Source of the DNA: Sphingobium sp. TCM1
GTDB taxonomy: Bacteria; Pseudomonadota; Alphaproteobacteria; Sphingomonadales; Sphingomonadaceae
Length of the DNA: 64,000 nt
Assembly: GCF_001650725.1 (NCBI RefSeq)
Contig: NZ_LXVX01000004.1
Location: 49,363 to 113,362 of the forward strand
Reading direction: 5' to 3'
The notes beneath the pieces were generated by a model that worked only from the letters and a program-made list of their open reading frames with translations, was not told where the DNA came from and ran no database searches. A program made the position numbers and the translations under genes. This document shows, piece after piece, positions 16,849-25,493 of the stretch. The stretch's first letter is position 1, and each line of letters starts with the position of its first letter.

Positions 16849-18078
16849 TCAGGCGATCGCGCCCTTGTTCTTCAGTTCCTCGATCCTGTCCCAGTCCAGG
16901 CCCAGTTCCATCAGCACCAGTTCGGTATGTTCGCTGGGTTCGGGCGCGCGGGTGGTCTGGACGCCCGCCTTGTTGAACTGGACCGGATTGGCGACGAGCC
17001 GGATGGGTGCGCCGCCATCGGCGGATTCCACTTCGAAGATCAGGTCGTTGGCCAGCACCTGTTCGTCGGTCGCGACATCGAGCACCGTCTGGTAGGCAGC
17101 CCACTGGCCCTTCATCGTCTTCAGGCGCTCCAGCCAATATTTGAATGGATGCTGCTTGAAAGCTTCGCGCACCAGCGCCTGCGCATCGGCTGCATGGGCC
17201 ATCAGTTCGACATCGGTCGCGAAGCGGGGATCGCTTGCATGTTCGGCGATATGCAGATGCTCGAAGACATCCTGGATGAACGGACCCGGCTTAAGAACGG
17301 TCAGATTGATATGTCCGCCATCGGCGGTTTCGAATACACCGACAAAGGGGTTGGTGCCCGCGTCCTCTTGGCCGGGCATGGCCGACCGGAACGGAACCGT
17401 GTCCAGCTCCATCGCGACATCGATGCTGCACGCCGTGGCCCAAATGCCGGATGAGAGCAGCGACACATCGACCTCCGTCGCCTCGCCGGTCCGTTCACGA
17501 TGGAACAGCGCGGCAGCGATCCCGCCCGCCAGGTTCATGCCACCAATCGTGTCGCCATAGGCCGGGCCGGGCTGGAGTAGCGGACCACCCAGTTCGGGCG
17601 GACTGACCAGCTTGGCCGAACCACCCCGCGCCCAGAAAGCCGTGGAATCGAAACCACCCTTCTCCCGCTCCGGCCCCTTTTCGCCAAAGGCCGACCCGCG
17701 CACATAAATGATATCCGGATTGGCCGCCCGGATATGCTCCAGGTCGATCTGCAGCTTCTGCCGCTGCTGGGGCAGGTAGTTGGTCAGGAACACATCGCAG
17801 TTCCTGGCGAGTTCGTAGATCAGCTCCTGTCCTTCGGGCGTGGACACATCGATCCCGACGGAGCGCTTGCCGCGATTGGGATGCTGCATCAGGCTGCTGC
17901 GCTGCGGGTTGACTGCGAGACGCGCCAGCATCTGGATGCCGCGCTGGGCGTCTCCGCGCACCGGATGCTCGATCTTGATCACGTCGGCGCCCCAATCGGC
18001 CAGCACCGCGCCGGCTGCCGGCACATAAGTGAATTGCGCTACTTCCAGAACACGCACGCCCTCCATGACCCTGGTCAT
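16849..18078 (-). CDS. CaiB/BaiF family III CoA-transferase
   Basis: About 409 aa. N-terminal Rossmann start [23 protein letters not shown], then [10 protein letters not shown], and the catalytic-Asp loop [15 protein letters not shown] near the middle, followed by the long C-terminal linker. It moves CoA between acids, sparing ATP; bile-acid and carnitine enzymes are classical members. ATG 18078 has GGAAG 7 nt upstream; ATG 18114 lies directly on AGGGAG and is less likely. First gene of the 18078-14995 operon. Confidence 0.87.
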   Translation of the reverse strand: MTRVMEGVRVLEVAQFTYVPAAGAVLADWGADVIKIEHPVRGDAQRGIQMLARLAVNPQRSSLMQHPNRGKRSVGIDVSTPEGQELIYELARNCDVFLTNYLPQQRQKLQIDLEHIRAANPDIIYVRGSAFGEKGPEREKGGFDSTAFWARGGSAKLVSPPELGGPLLQPGPAYGDTIGGMNLAGGIAAALFHRERTGEATEVDVSLLSSGIWATACSIDVAMELDTVPFRSAMPGQEDAGTNPFVGVFETADGGHINLTVLKPGPFIQDVFEHLHIAEHASDPRFATDVELMAHAADAQALVREAFKQHPFKYWLERLKTMKGQWAAYQTVLDVATDEQVLANDLIFEVESADGGAPIRLVANPVQFNKAGVQTTRAPEPSEHTELVLMELGLDWDRIEELKNKGAIA

Positions 18079-18157
18079 TGCGCGCTTCCAATCAGCCGGT
18101 CCGGCATCGTCCATCTCCCTATCGCGCCACGCCTCCGTCCAATGCGGAGATCAATAG

Positions 18158-18172
18158 CTGACATTGTGTCAG
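18158..18172. promoter_or_regulatory. CTGACA-TTG-TGTCAG palindrome upstream of the CoA-transferase operon
   Basis: Perfect 6-bp arms with a 3-nt spacer, 80 nt before the start at 18078. Other TGACA/TGTCA palindromes lie at 22461-22480 and 27597-27645, so a shared regulator is plausible. The binding protein is unknown. Confidence 0.5.
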
Positions 18173-18315
18173 TCTTTTATCGTGCGATGGGACGCATGTA
18201 AACCGTCATCCGATATCTGCCCAAACGGGCGCGTGGGGCGCAAAATTCGAGGACATGGTTCAAGGTCGCCCGGCGCGACGCGGCCGGGCGGGTCCAGACA
18301 AGCCCTGCCTCTATG

Positions 18316-19686
18316 CTATTCCAGCGGCGCGAAGTGGGTTGTTGCCAGGCTGCCCATGGCGTCGGCCATCAGGGCATTCTCCCGAACGACGCGGGCATGG
18401 ACCAGCGAGATCGCAACCGCCCTGTCGATCGTCCCGGCCAGCACCGCGTCGCGCAGCGCCTCACGACCTTCGGTCCGAGTTGCGAAGGATCGCCCCAGCG
18501 CCCGCGCCAGTTCGTTGCGCTCGGCCGCGTCATAGCCAGGGCCGTAGCGGGCATGGGCCTGCCACCATTTGACGAGCCGGGCGAGTCCCTTGGCCTTGAC
18601 CGACGCCTGCTGGTCGGCAATGCGCGGCACGATGATATCGCGCAGATCGTCAAGGGCGATGTTGAACGACCGATCGAGCGCGCCGGGCGCGGCATCGGGC
18701 ATCTCGACTTCGGGCAGGTCGATGCCGCTCGCTTCCGCCAGCGCTTGCGCCAGCACGCGACGATGGACCATCGAATAGACCATGTTCATGCCAAGGTTTG
18801 GCGGCGGCGGCGCGTCCGGATCCTCATGGCGGGCGCGACTGGCGAAACCGGTCTGGAACAAGAGACGCCAGTACCGCACCCGATCGAGATCGACCGTCTC
18901 GCCGCCGGCAGCCTCATAGGCGGCGAAGGCTTCGGGCAGCGGCACCAGCGGCTGGAACAGCCCGCGCAGGCACAGCATCGCCATGTCCGCCATCGGATCG
19001 CCGAAATGGACCAGCTCCCAGTCGAGCAGCGCCGTCACCCGGTCGCCCTCAAACATGAAATTGCCTGCCCCCCAGTCGCCATGAACGACGACAACGCGGG
19101 CGGGTTCGGGTGGCACGTTGTTTTCCAGCCAGTCAAGCGCAAGATGGATCAGCGGGTCGTCGCCATGAGCGCGCACATGCGCGCGGATCGCCTGCGTCCG
19201 CGTCAATATCTCGTCACGCACAGTCCGCACGGCGCCCAGCCCCTCCACGCTCGTGGCATCGATGCGATGAAGCGCCGCCAGTTGGCCCATCAGGTCGGCC
19301 GCGATGGCAGAGCGCAGCGCGGGATCACGAACGGTATGAAAATTGGCTTCGCCTGCCACCTTTTCCGTCACAAGCGCGCGCAGTTCGGGCACGCTGGTGA
19401 TGTAAGGGGCCGTTCGGACGCAAGCATGGCGGAGAGGTCCAGACAAGGCCCGCAATATGCCGGCCTCGCGCAGGAAAGCGGCATCGTCGCCCGCTCCCGC
19501 CCGATAGACATCGTAATTCATATAGGCGTGACGGACTGTCCCGTCGGGCCATTGCAGGGATAGCTCGGCGCCGGAGCGCGACGCCCCGCCGCCGCCGCGC
19601 GGCACCACCTGCGTGATGATGGCGCTGGCGGCCCGCTCCACCGCATCGCCCAGACCTTGGGGGAGAAGCGCCTTGGGATCGCTCAC
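18316..19686 (-). CDS. aminoglycoside phosphotransferase (APH)-like kinase
   Basis: About 456 aa protein-kinase-like fold of the APH/choline kinase type. Brenner motif VVVHGDWGAGNFMFEGD with catalytic Asp and Asn, then LLDWELVHFGDPMADMA with the metal Asp. Related genes often sit beside acyl-CoA dehydrogenases in catabolic clusters; the phosphate acceptor is unknown. The GTG start at 19686 overlaps the preceding TGA (GTGA); the earlier TTG-type start would overlap by 55 nt. Last gene of the 22405-18316 operon. Antibiotic resistance is unlikely in this context. Confidence 0.75.
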   Translation of the reverse strand: MSDPKALLPQGLGDAVERAASAIITQVVPRGGGGASRSGAELSLQWPDGTVRHAYMNYDVYRAGAGDDAAFLREAGILRALSGPLRHACVRTAPYITSVPELRALVTEKVAGEANFHTVRDPALRSAIAADLMGQLAALHRIDATSVEGLGAVRTVRDEILTRTQAIRAHVRAHGDDPLIHLALDWLENNVPPEPARVVVVHGDWGAGNFMFEGDRVTALLDWELVHFGDPMADMAMLCLRGLFQPLVPLPEAFAAYEAAGGETVDLDRVRYWRLLFQTGFASRARHEDPDAPPPPNLGMNMVYSMVHRRVLAQALAEASGIDLPEVEMPDAAPGALDRSFNIALDDLRDIIVPRIADQQASVKAKGLARLVKWWQAHARYGPGYDAAERNELARALGRSFATRTEGREALRDAVLAGTIDRAVAISLVHARVVRENALMADAMGSLATTHFAPLE

Positions 19687-20738
19687 CGCGTCGTCCTCAG
19701 CGCATTCAGCATTCGCGCGAAATGGTCGCCCACCCATACGTCCTGATCCTCACCCCAGCCGATCTTGCCGTCCATCTCCCACCGCATCAACTGGTTGAGA
19801 CCGTAGCCGCCCTCGCTCATCCGGCTGACCGACTGGCCTTCGGCTTCAAGCGTGCGACCGGTGGTATCGGCGAGATCGACCAGCATATGGCTGTTCCAGC
19901 CCGCGACGGGATCGCGGAAGTTGAGCATCCGCGATTTCGTCTTGTCGATCTCTCCGAACACGCCGTCCTTGAGCAACCAGCCGACATTCATCGGCGCCCA
20001 CCCTTTCGCGTCGCCATCCTGCATCCGCACGAAGCCGAGAAAGCCGGTCTGGAAGTCGAGGCTGTGGCCATAAATATAGTCGATCCGTCCCCGCCCGCGC
20101 TCGCGCTCGATCTGGCGCCAGAGCGGCCCACCGGGATGCTTCACCCGCTGGCTGTCGTCGGCATGTCTCTTCTGACTGGTCTGATACGGGCCGCCGCGCG
20201 GTCCCCAGGTCCGATCCCGCACGCCCACGCCGTCGATCGCGATCTTCTCGCCGCGCAAGGTCATAGTGCCCATGACATGGCCCAGCTGGTCGAAATGCGG
20301 CGTCTGCATGAATGGCGGCTCGCCCGGCTGGAAGCGGTGCGGCGGATGGACGCCGCTATGTATGAAATCGAGCGCGAAGCCGCGCTCCTTGTCCTCATAG
20401 GCCAGATGATATTTCATCCCGGGCTCCAGCATCTTGAGGCTGTAGCCGCCCTTGGGGAAGCTGATGTCGCGCAGGTCCGGGTCGTCCGGCATCGGCGCTT
20501 CCTCGACCTTCTTGTAATAGGCCAGCCGTCCCGGCTCGATCCCCTGATCGTCCCAGACGAAGATGCGCCAGGTCACCGTCTTGCGGTTGGGATAATAGGG
20601 CGTGTGGATCCAGCAGCCGATCTTGCGCTCGGGTATATTGAACGACCACCAGTTGGTTTCCGTCTCATAGGGATCGTCCGACAGTTGGTGATAGCAATCA
20701 TCTTCCGGCATGAAGGCCAGATGCGGGTCGGCGGTCAT
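19683..20738 (-). CDS. AttH/lipocalin-like (DUF7064/7065-type) protein
   Basis: 351 aa, beta-rich, Trp/Tyr-rich. It has NWWSFNIPERKIGCWIHTPYY near the N-terminus and DGVGVRDRTWGPR in the middle, features of the tocopherol-cyclase/carotenoid-hydratase/AttH-like superfamily. These proteins bind or modify hydrophobic isoprenoid or steroid ligands; no catalytic activity can be assigned. It starts one base after the crotonase stop and overlaps the APH gene by 4 nt, so all four genes of the operon are coupled. Family name is from recall. Confidence 0.6.
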   Translation of the reverse strand: MTADPHLAFMPEDDCYHQLSDDPYETETNWWSFNIPERKIGCWIHTPYYPNRKTVTWRIFVWDDQGIEPGRLAYYKKVEEAPMPDDPDLRDISFPKGGYSLKMLEPGMKYHLAYEDKERGFALDFIHSGVHPPHRFQPGEPPFMQTPHFDQLGHVMGTMTLRGEKIAIDGVGVRDRTWGPRGGPYQTSQKRHADDSQRVKHPGGPLWRQIERERGRGRIDYIYGHSLDFQTGFLGFVRMQDGDAKGWAPMNVGWLLKDGVFGEIDKTKSRMLNFRDPVAGWNSHMLVDLADTTGRTLEAEGQSVSRMSEGGYGLNQLMRWEMDGKIGWGEDQDVWVGDHFARMLNALRTTR

Positions 20739-20739
20739 G

Positions 20740-21555
20740 TCATTCTCCCTTGAACCGGGGAGCGCGTTTTTCGATCAGAGCGCTTACCCCTTCGCGATAG
20801 TCGGCGGTGGCATGACTCATCACCTGCGCCGTTGCCGCATCTTCCAGCGCCGCGTCATAGGTGGCGCTCTGCCCCTGACGCAGCAGCGATTTGGTGAGGC
20901 GCAGAGAATGGGGCGGCTGCGCGCAAATCCGCCCGGCCAGCGAAAGTGCCTCGTCCATCAGCCTTTCATGCGGGACTACCCGGCTGACCAGCCCCCATGC
21001 CATGGCGGTATCCGCGTCGATCAGGTCGCCGGTGAAGAACAATTCCGCCGCGCGGCTCATTCCGATGGTGCGCGGCAGCAGCCAGGCGCCGCCATCGCCC
21101 GGTACAAGGCCCAGCTTGAGGAAGGTGACGCCGAATTTCGCCCGGTCAGACGCGATGCGGATGTCGGCCATGCAGGCAACGTCACAGCCCAGGCCGATGG
21201 CGGCACCGTTGACCGCTGCGATAAGCGGCAGGTCAAGGCCATGGATCGCCCGCGCCGCGCGATGGATATTGTTACGGTAATGATCGCGGGTGATGAGGCC
21301 GCCACGCGAAAAGGCGCTCTCCGGATCTGCCATCGCCTTGACATCGCCGCCAGCGGAAAAGGCCCGCCCCGCGCCGGTCAGGATCGCGCAGCGAAGTGAC
21401 AGATCGGCGTTGAGATCCTGGCAGATCGCCTCGATCGCCGCGCCGTCGCCCTTGTGTCCGAGCGGGTTCATCGCGTCGGGACGGTCGAGGGTCAGGATCG
21501 CGATTTCGCCGTGCCGCTCGACGATCATCGGCGGCCTTGTCGTGCTGTCAGTCAA
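20740..21555 (-). CDS. enoyl-CoA hydratase/isomerase family (PaaG-like active site)
   Basis: About 271 aa crotonase: IAILTLDRPDAMNPLGHKGD, oxyanion loop GRAFSAGGDVKAM. The first hydratase Glu is Asp (GLGCDVACMAD) and the second site reads LGLVPGDGGAW, the Asp arrangement of isomerase-type members. A TTG start at 21555 overlaps the SDR stop and has GGAAGG 8 nt upstream, which supports the unusual codon; ATG 21528 is the fallback. Between SDR and AttH-like genes in one operon. Confidence 0.8.
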   Translation of the reverse strand: MTDSTTRPPMIVERHGEIAILTLDRPDAMNPLGHKGDGAAIEAICQDLNADLSLRCAILTGAGRAFSAGGDVKAMADPESAFSRGGLITRDHYRNNIHRAARAIHGLDLPLIAAVNGAAIGLGCDVACMADIRIASDRAKFGVTFLKLGLVPGDGGAWLLPRTIGMSRAAELFFTGDLIDADTAMAWGLVSRVVPHERLMDEALSLAGRICAQPPHSLRLTKSLLRQGQSATYDAALEDAATAQVMSHATADYREGVSALIEKRAPRFKGE

Positions 21556-22405
21556 AATTCAGTCCTTCCGCCAAGGTCCAGTTGCCCCGTGTGCCTCGGT
21601 GCCATCCAGACGCCGCCATCGTCCCGCCATCAACCGGCAGGGTAACGCCGGTGATATAGCTCGCACGATCCGAACAGAGGAAGGCGACCGCGTCGCCACA
21701 CTCCATGTCCACGCCCTCGCGACCCAGTGGTATGGCGCGGCACATCGCGTCCTCCATTTCGGGGCTGGGCTGGACCCAACTGGTCGGATCGACCGGCCCG
21801 GACCGATTGCCGCGATTGCCCGGCGTCACCGTGTGGTCTGGCGCGATGCAGTTTACCCGGATGCCGTCGGCCGACAGCTCCAGCGCCATCGACTTGGTGA
21901 AGCTTTCCATCGCGGCCTTGCAAGCGGCATAAACCGCAAAACCGGGGGCGGCGCGTGACCCTTCCATACTGCTGACGCCGACGATCGCGCCGCCCTGCCC
22001 GCCGCGCCGCATGATCGGGATGACGGCATGGGTAGCGGCCAACATGCTGGTAAAGTTGATATCGATATGGCGCTGCCAGCTTCGCTGAGACTGGTCGGCG
22101 AACATTCGGCGCGAGACACCGCCGGCATTGTTCACCAATATGTCGACCCTGCCGAATTGCGCATCGGCGGCGGCTACCAGCGCTCGCACCTGATCGCCGT
22201 CCATCACGTCCATGGGGTATGGCAGAGGCTGCTGCCCCGCCTCGCGGACTCGGATGGCGACTTCCTCGCAGCGTTCAGGAACGATATCGCCGATCGCCAC
22301 ATGTGCGCCCGCCTGCGCCAGGCGGATCGCAATGGCGCGACCCAGACCGCCACCACCGCCAGTGACGATGGCGGTCCTGCCACCCAGGTCGATCGCTAAG
22401 GTCAT
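21548..22405 (-). CDS. SDR-family dehydrogenase
   Basis: 285 aa: VTGGGGGLGRAIA, NNAGG, VSSMEG (Ser), YAACK (Tyr/Lys), and a C-terminal extension after LPVDGGT. It is longer than most SDRs, with a GNRGNRSGPVDPTSW insert over the substrate site. AGGAGAGG precedes ATG 22405. First gene of the four-gene operon ending at 18316; the promoter carries the TTTGACAC palindrome. Expected hydroxyacyl-CoA or ring-alcohol dehydrogenase. Confidence 0.85.
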   Translation of the reverse strand: MTLAIDLGGRTAIVTGGGGGLGRAIAIRLAQAGAHVAIGDIVPERCEEVAIRVREAGQQPLPYPMDVMDGDQVRALVAAADAQFGRVDILVNNAGGVSRRMFADQSQRSWQRHIDINFTSMLAATHAVIPIMRRGGQGGAIVGVSSMEGSRAAPGFAVYAACKAAMESFTKSMALELSADGIRVNCIAPDHTVTPGNRGNRSGPVDPTSWVQPSPEMEDAMCRAIPLGREGVDMECGDAVAFLCSDRASYITGVTLPVDGGTMAASGWHRGTRGNWTLAEGLNFD

Positions 22406-22460
22406 TGATCCTCTCCTGCCGGTGCCGTCCTTTGGCCTCCAGCAACTGACGCCATGTCAT

Positions 22461-22480
22461 TTTGACACGCTGGTGTCAAA
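22461..22480. promoter_or_regulatory. TTTGACAC-N4-GTGTCAAA palindrome in the SDR promoter
   Basis: Perfect 8-bp arms, 56 nt upstream of the SDR start. A further TGTCA at 22455-22459 pairs with the left arm, giving three half-sites in a row. Candidate operator; regulator unknown. Confidence 0.55.
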
Positions 22481-22641
22481 TGCCCACTCAGTTCGGGATC
22501 GCGACGCCTTCCCGGAAAGTTGCCCTGACATGCATTAATCAAAGAGCGATGGGCGCGACCGCCAGCGGGCAGCGATCCGGCCGCCCGCACCCCGTAGATC
22601 GACAGGGCGGCCTGCGACATCGACCGACCGCCGCGGCATCT

Positions 22642-23646
22642 TCATGCCATCATCTGTGCGGCACCGGCCGCGACCTGCGCCATGGCTGCATCCACCAGAA
22701 CGCCACCGCCCGCTTGCATCGCCTTGATCGTCGCCAATGCCGCGGCCATGCCGGTCAGCGGATCGGCCAGCGCATCGCCCATAAAGTGCGGCCCGCCCTC
22801 GACCCAGTCGACCAGTCCCCCGGCTGCGGCGGCATCGTCGCCGAAGGCGACCCTGCCCGCCTCTTTGCCGGTCCAGCCATGGCCGGTTATCGCCACCCAA
22901 ATAAGCGCCGGGTTTGCGGCGAACAGCCGCGCCGGTGCCAGACCCAGGCTTTCAAAGGCGCGGGGCCGGGCATTGGTGATGAGGACATCGGCGACACTGG
23001 CCAATGCAAAAAGCCGGGCGCGTCCGGCCTCTGTGCCAAAGGAGAAGCGCCGTTCCGCTTTCCCACGGCTCAGCCGCGCGAAATGATGCGGCGTCGTGAC
23101 GCGGGTAGGATCGGCCCGCGCCGGATCCTCGACGCGCATCACCTGTGCGCCCATCTCCGCCAGGATGGCTCCGCACAGGGGCCCGGCCCAGAGACTCGAC
23201 AGGTCGAGAATGACCGGCGCCGCCTTCGGGCTGTCGCCAGCGCCCATGGTGACAAGAGCGGGCGACAAACTGCCCTTCCCAACTTCGCCGACACGCGCCA
23301 CGGGCAGACCGAGCAGGAGGCCCGTTTCGATCAAATGCGCGGCGGCTGTCACTGCAGCATGATTGCGGGCCGCCTGCCATGGATCATCGTCGATTTCTGC
23401 GCCGATCCAGGCCGGCATCAGTTCCAGGTCGCTGGGCCGCGCGAGATTGAGCGCGACCCACCCGTCCGCTGCCGCCAGTATCCGGCAATGGCCGTTGGGC
23501 GATATCGCCCCCGGTTCACCCAGCACTATGTCGCCGCTACGATCCAGCACGGCCTGCGGGTCGAGCGACACGCGCCTGCCAAAAGCTGCCGTCGCAGTCT
23601 CGATCCGTTCCGCCAGCAGGACGGCGGCACGCCGGGCCGCATTCAT
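22642..23646 (-). CDS. family III CoA-transferase-like protein, apparently circularly permuted
   Basis: 334 aa. The block normally found at the very N-terminus of CaiB-type enzymes (VILDLSSLWAGPLCGAILAE, then VMRVEDPARADPTR) occurs here only near residue 145. The catalytic-Asp loop FMGDALADPLTGMAAA lies near the C-terminus, and the protein ends soon after. The first 130 residues (DGWVALNLARPSDLELM ... LLLGLPVARVGEV) resemble the usual C-terminal part. ATG 23646 overlaps the previous stop (ATGA). Likely a CoA-transferase or racemase partner of the adjacent crotonase. Confidence 0.65.
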   Translation of the reverse strand: MNAARRAAVLLAERIETATAAFGRRVSLDPQAVLDRSGDIVLGEPGAISPNGHCRILAAADGWVALNLARPSDLELMPAWIGAEIDDDPWQAARNHAAVTAAAHLIETGLLLGLPVARVGEVGKGSLSPALVTMGAGDSPKAAPVILDLSSLWAGPLCGAILAEMGAQVMRVEDPARADPTRVTTPHHFARLSRGKAERRFSFGTEAGRARLFALASVADVLITNARPRAFESLGLAPARLFAANPALIWVAITGHGWTGKEAGRVAFGDDAAAAGGLVDWVEGGPHFMGDALADPLTGMAAALATIKAMQAGGGVLVDAAMAQVAAGAAQMMA

Positions 23647-24644
23647 GCCGCCGCCTCCACCAAACCCCATTGCACCGCCTCGGCCAGGGCGACCCGCCGA
23701 CCGCTGAACAGCATGTAGCTGGCGCGATGTCGCCCTATGGCGCGGGCGAGGGAGACCGTACCGCCCGCGCCGGGGATAAGCCCCATGTCCAGTTCCGGCA
23801 GCTGAAAGAAGGTGCCCCGCCGGGCGGTGCGGTGCGGTGCGGCGGCCGCGATTTCAATGCCGGACCCGATGCAGGCGCCATGCAAGTCGATGCGCGCGCG
23901 TTCTCCCAATGCGTGGAGACGCGCCGCGCAGGATCGCAGCGTCCGGATCGCGTGGGCCTGCGCCATGTCGTCCGCGCTGCCGAGCTCGGCGAGGTCGCCA
24001 CCGGTCGAGAAGCAGTCGCCCTCACCGCGCAGCGTCATGCCGGGGCGGCTCGGGTCGTCCAGCACCGCGCACAGCGCCTCGTGCAGCGCATCCCGCATCG
24101 ACGCGCGCATCGCGTTGCGCGTATCGGGCCGGGCCAGCGTAATCGTGACATGGTCGCCATCGCGCTCGACCCGGACCTGCGGCCGATCGACCTCATCGAC
24201 AATCGTGCTTGGCCTCACGCGGCCTTGCCGCCACTTGCGAAATTCACCCCCGGCCAGAAGGGTGGAGTAGCCAAGCGATTCCATCGCTATCCCAAGGTCG
24301 AAAGGCAGATGATCGCAGGCGCGAAAGACATCCACCGCGATCCCGGCCGCCATCGGCGCATTGGCGACGCGCGCCTCGATCGCCTTCTGCCGATCGTCCA
24401 TCCGCCTCGCCGCCACGCCGACCCATGGCGATGGCGGCGCCACGACGGTGGTCAGCAGCATGTCGAAAAAAGCCGGGTCAAGCGATGGGCACGCCCCAGC
24501 CAGATCGACCCCGACGACGATTGCCCGCGTATCTTGCCGATATCGGCGCGCCATCCCTTCGGCGCTGGCCGCTGCGCAATCGACCCACATGATCGGCCGG
24601 TCGCCAAGCGGGCCGAAGGCCTCTGCGGCCAGATGATCAGTCAT
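23643..24644 (-). CDS. crotonase with N-terminal extension, hydratase-type active site
   Basis: 333 aa. The first 145 residues are an extra domain of unknown role, ending in LLAGGEFRKWRQGR; the crotonase domain follows (VTITLARPDTRNAMR, GEGDCFSTGGDLAELG). Unlike the other four crotonases here, both hydratase glutamates are present (GSGIEIAAAA and LPELDMGLIPGAGGT), so true enoyl-CoA hydratase activity is plausible. ATG 24644 has GGAAG 7 nt upstream. Coupled to the permuted CoA-transferase and divergent from the TetR gene. Confidence 0.75.
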   Translation of the reverse strand: MTDHLAAEAFGPLGDRPIMWVDCAAASAEGMARRYRQDTRAIVVGVDLAGACPSLDPAFFDMLLTTVVAPPSPWVGVAARRMDDRQKAIEARVANAPMAAGIAVDVFRACDHLPFDLGIAMESLGYSTLLAGGEFRKWRQGRVRPSTIVDEVDRPQVRVERDGDHVTITLARPDTRNAMRASMRDALHEALCAVLDDPSRPGMTLRGEGDCFSTGGDLAELGSADDMAQAHAIRTLRSCAARLHALGERARIDLHGACIGSGIEIAAAAPHRTARRGTFFQLPELDMGLIPGAGGTVSLARAIGRHRASYMLFSGRRVALAEAVQWGLVEAAA

Positions 24645-24722
24645 AGCATCTTCCATGACCACGATCCTACCCATCGCCTTGCGCAGGCGCCACCATGATG
24701 GGTGGCACCCACGCTGCGACGG

Positions 24723-24739
24723 AAATGCCTTGTGCATTT
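24723..24739. promoter_or_regulatory. AAATGC-N5-GCATTT operator candidate for the adjacent TetR
   Basis: Perfect 6-bp arms and a 17-bp total length, the size usual for TetR operators, in the divergent region between the crotonase at 24644 and the TetR start at 24823. A GCCACC-N6-GGTGGC repeat also lies at 24689-24706. Confidence 0.5.
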
Positions 24740-24822
24740 GCAAGAATCCGATGCTTCTGCAAAGACGGACGAATGTCAGGGACAGACTTCGAACCGCCAG
24801 TACCGACGCCGCAGGAATGAAT

Positions 24823-25476
24823 ATGAAAACCGCGCTCGCGCAACCGAAAGAGAATCAAAGCGGACAACGCATGGGCGCCAAAGGTCTGAAGACCCGCCGC
24901 CGCCTGATCGACGCAACCGTAGATCTGCTGAACAGCATTCCGATCCGCGACATCAAGGTCGTGGATATCGCTGCGCGCGCCAAAACCGCATCGGCCACCT
25001 TCTATCTTTATTTCGACAGCGTGATCGAAGTGGTTTGCGCCGCAAGCGCGGAACTGGTGCAGAGCACCCCGGAGATCATGGCACTGTTCGACAGCGAATG
25101 GACCCAGGACAACAGCATGGAAAAGGCCATCAGCCTCGTCAGGCTGTACATCGCCTTCTGGGACGGACATCGGGCACTGCTGCGCACCCGCAATCTTGCC
25201 GCCGAGGAAGGCGACGTGCGATTCGTCCATGTGCGCGAGGATTCTGTCAGGCCCCTGCTTGTTGCGCTCGCCGACCGTATCGTTGCGGCGCAGCAGGCGG
25301 GGCGCACGCCCTCTTTCGCTCCTGCCGCCGCAATGTCGGGCACGATCATGATGATGCTGGAGCGACTGGGCGCCTTGATGGATGTCCATCGCGCGCGCAG
25401 TGATGTGACCCTGGAAGGCATGATCGCCGCTTGCGCCCAACAGATTGCGACCAGCGTCGGCTTTCCGCCGGCCTGA
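24823..25476 (+). CDS. TetR/AcrR-family regulator
   Basis: About 217 aa. The N-terminal HTH is in TRRRLIDATVDLLNSI and VVDIAARAKTASATFYLYF; the C-terminal domain is helical and ligand-binding, without a recognised family. AGGA lies 6 nt before ATG 24823 (ATG 24817 also possible). Divergent from the crotonase/CoA-transferase pair, which it probably represses. The 3' end faces the small acyl-CoA dehydrogenase with a 17-nt gap. Confidence 0.87.
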   Translation: MKTALAQPKENQSGQRMGAKGLKTRRRLIDATVDLLNSIPIRDIKVVDIAARAKTASATFYLYFDSVIEVVCAASAELVQSTPEIMALFDSEWTQDNSMEKAISLVRLYIAFWDGHRALLRTRNLAAEEGDVRFVHVREDSVRPLLVALADRIVAAQQAGRTPSFAPAAAMSGTIMMMLERLGALMDVHRARSDVTLEGMIAACAQQIATSVGFPPA

Positions 25477-25493
25477 AGAACGCTGGCAGAAAG

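Noticed and set aside
18316..19686. Antibiotic-resistance aminoglycoside kinase
   Set aside because: The HGDxxxxN motif is shared by many kinases; the operon is CoA-catabolic, and homologues beside acyl-CoA dehydrogenases are not resistance genes.
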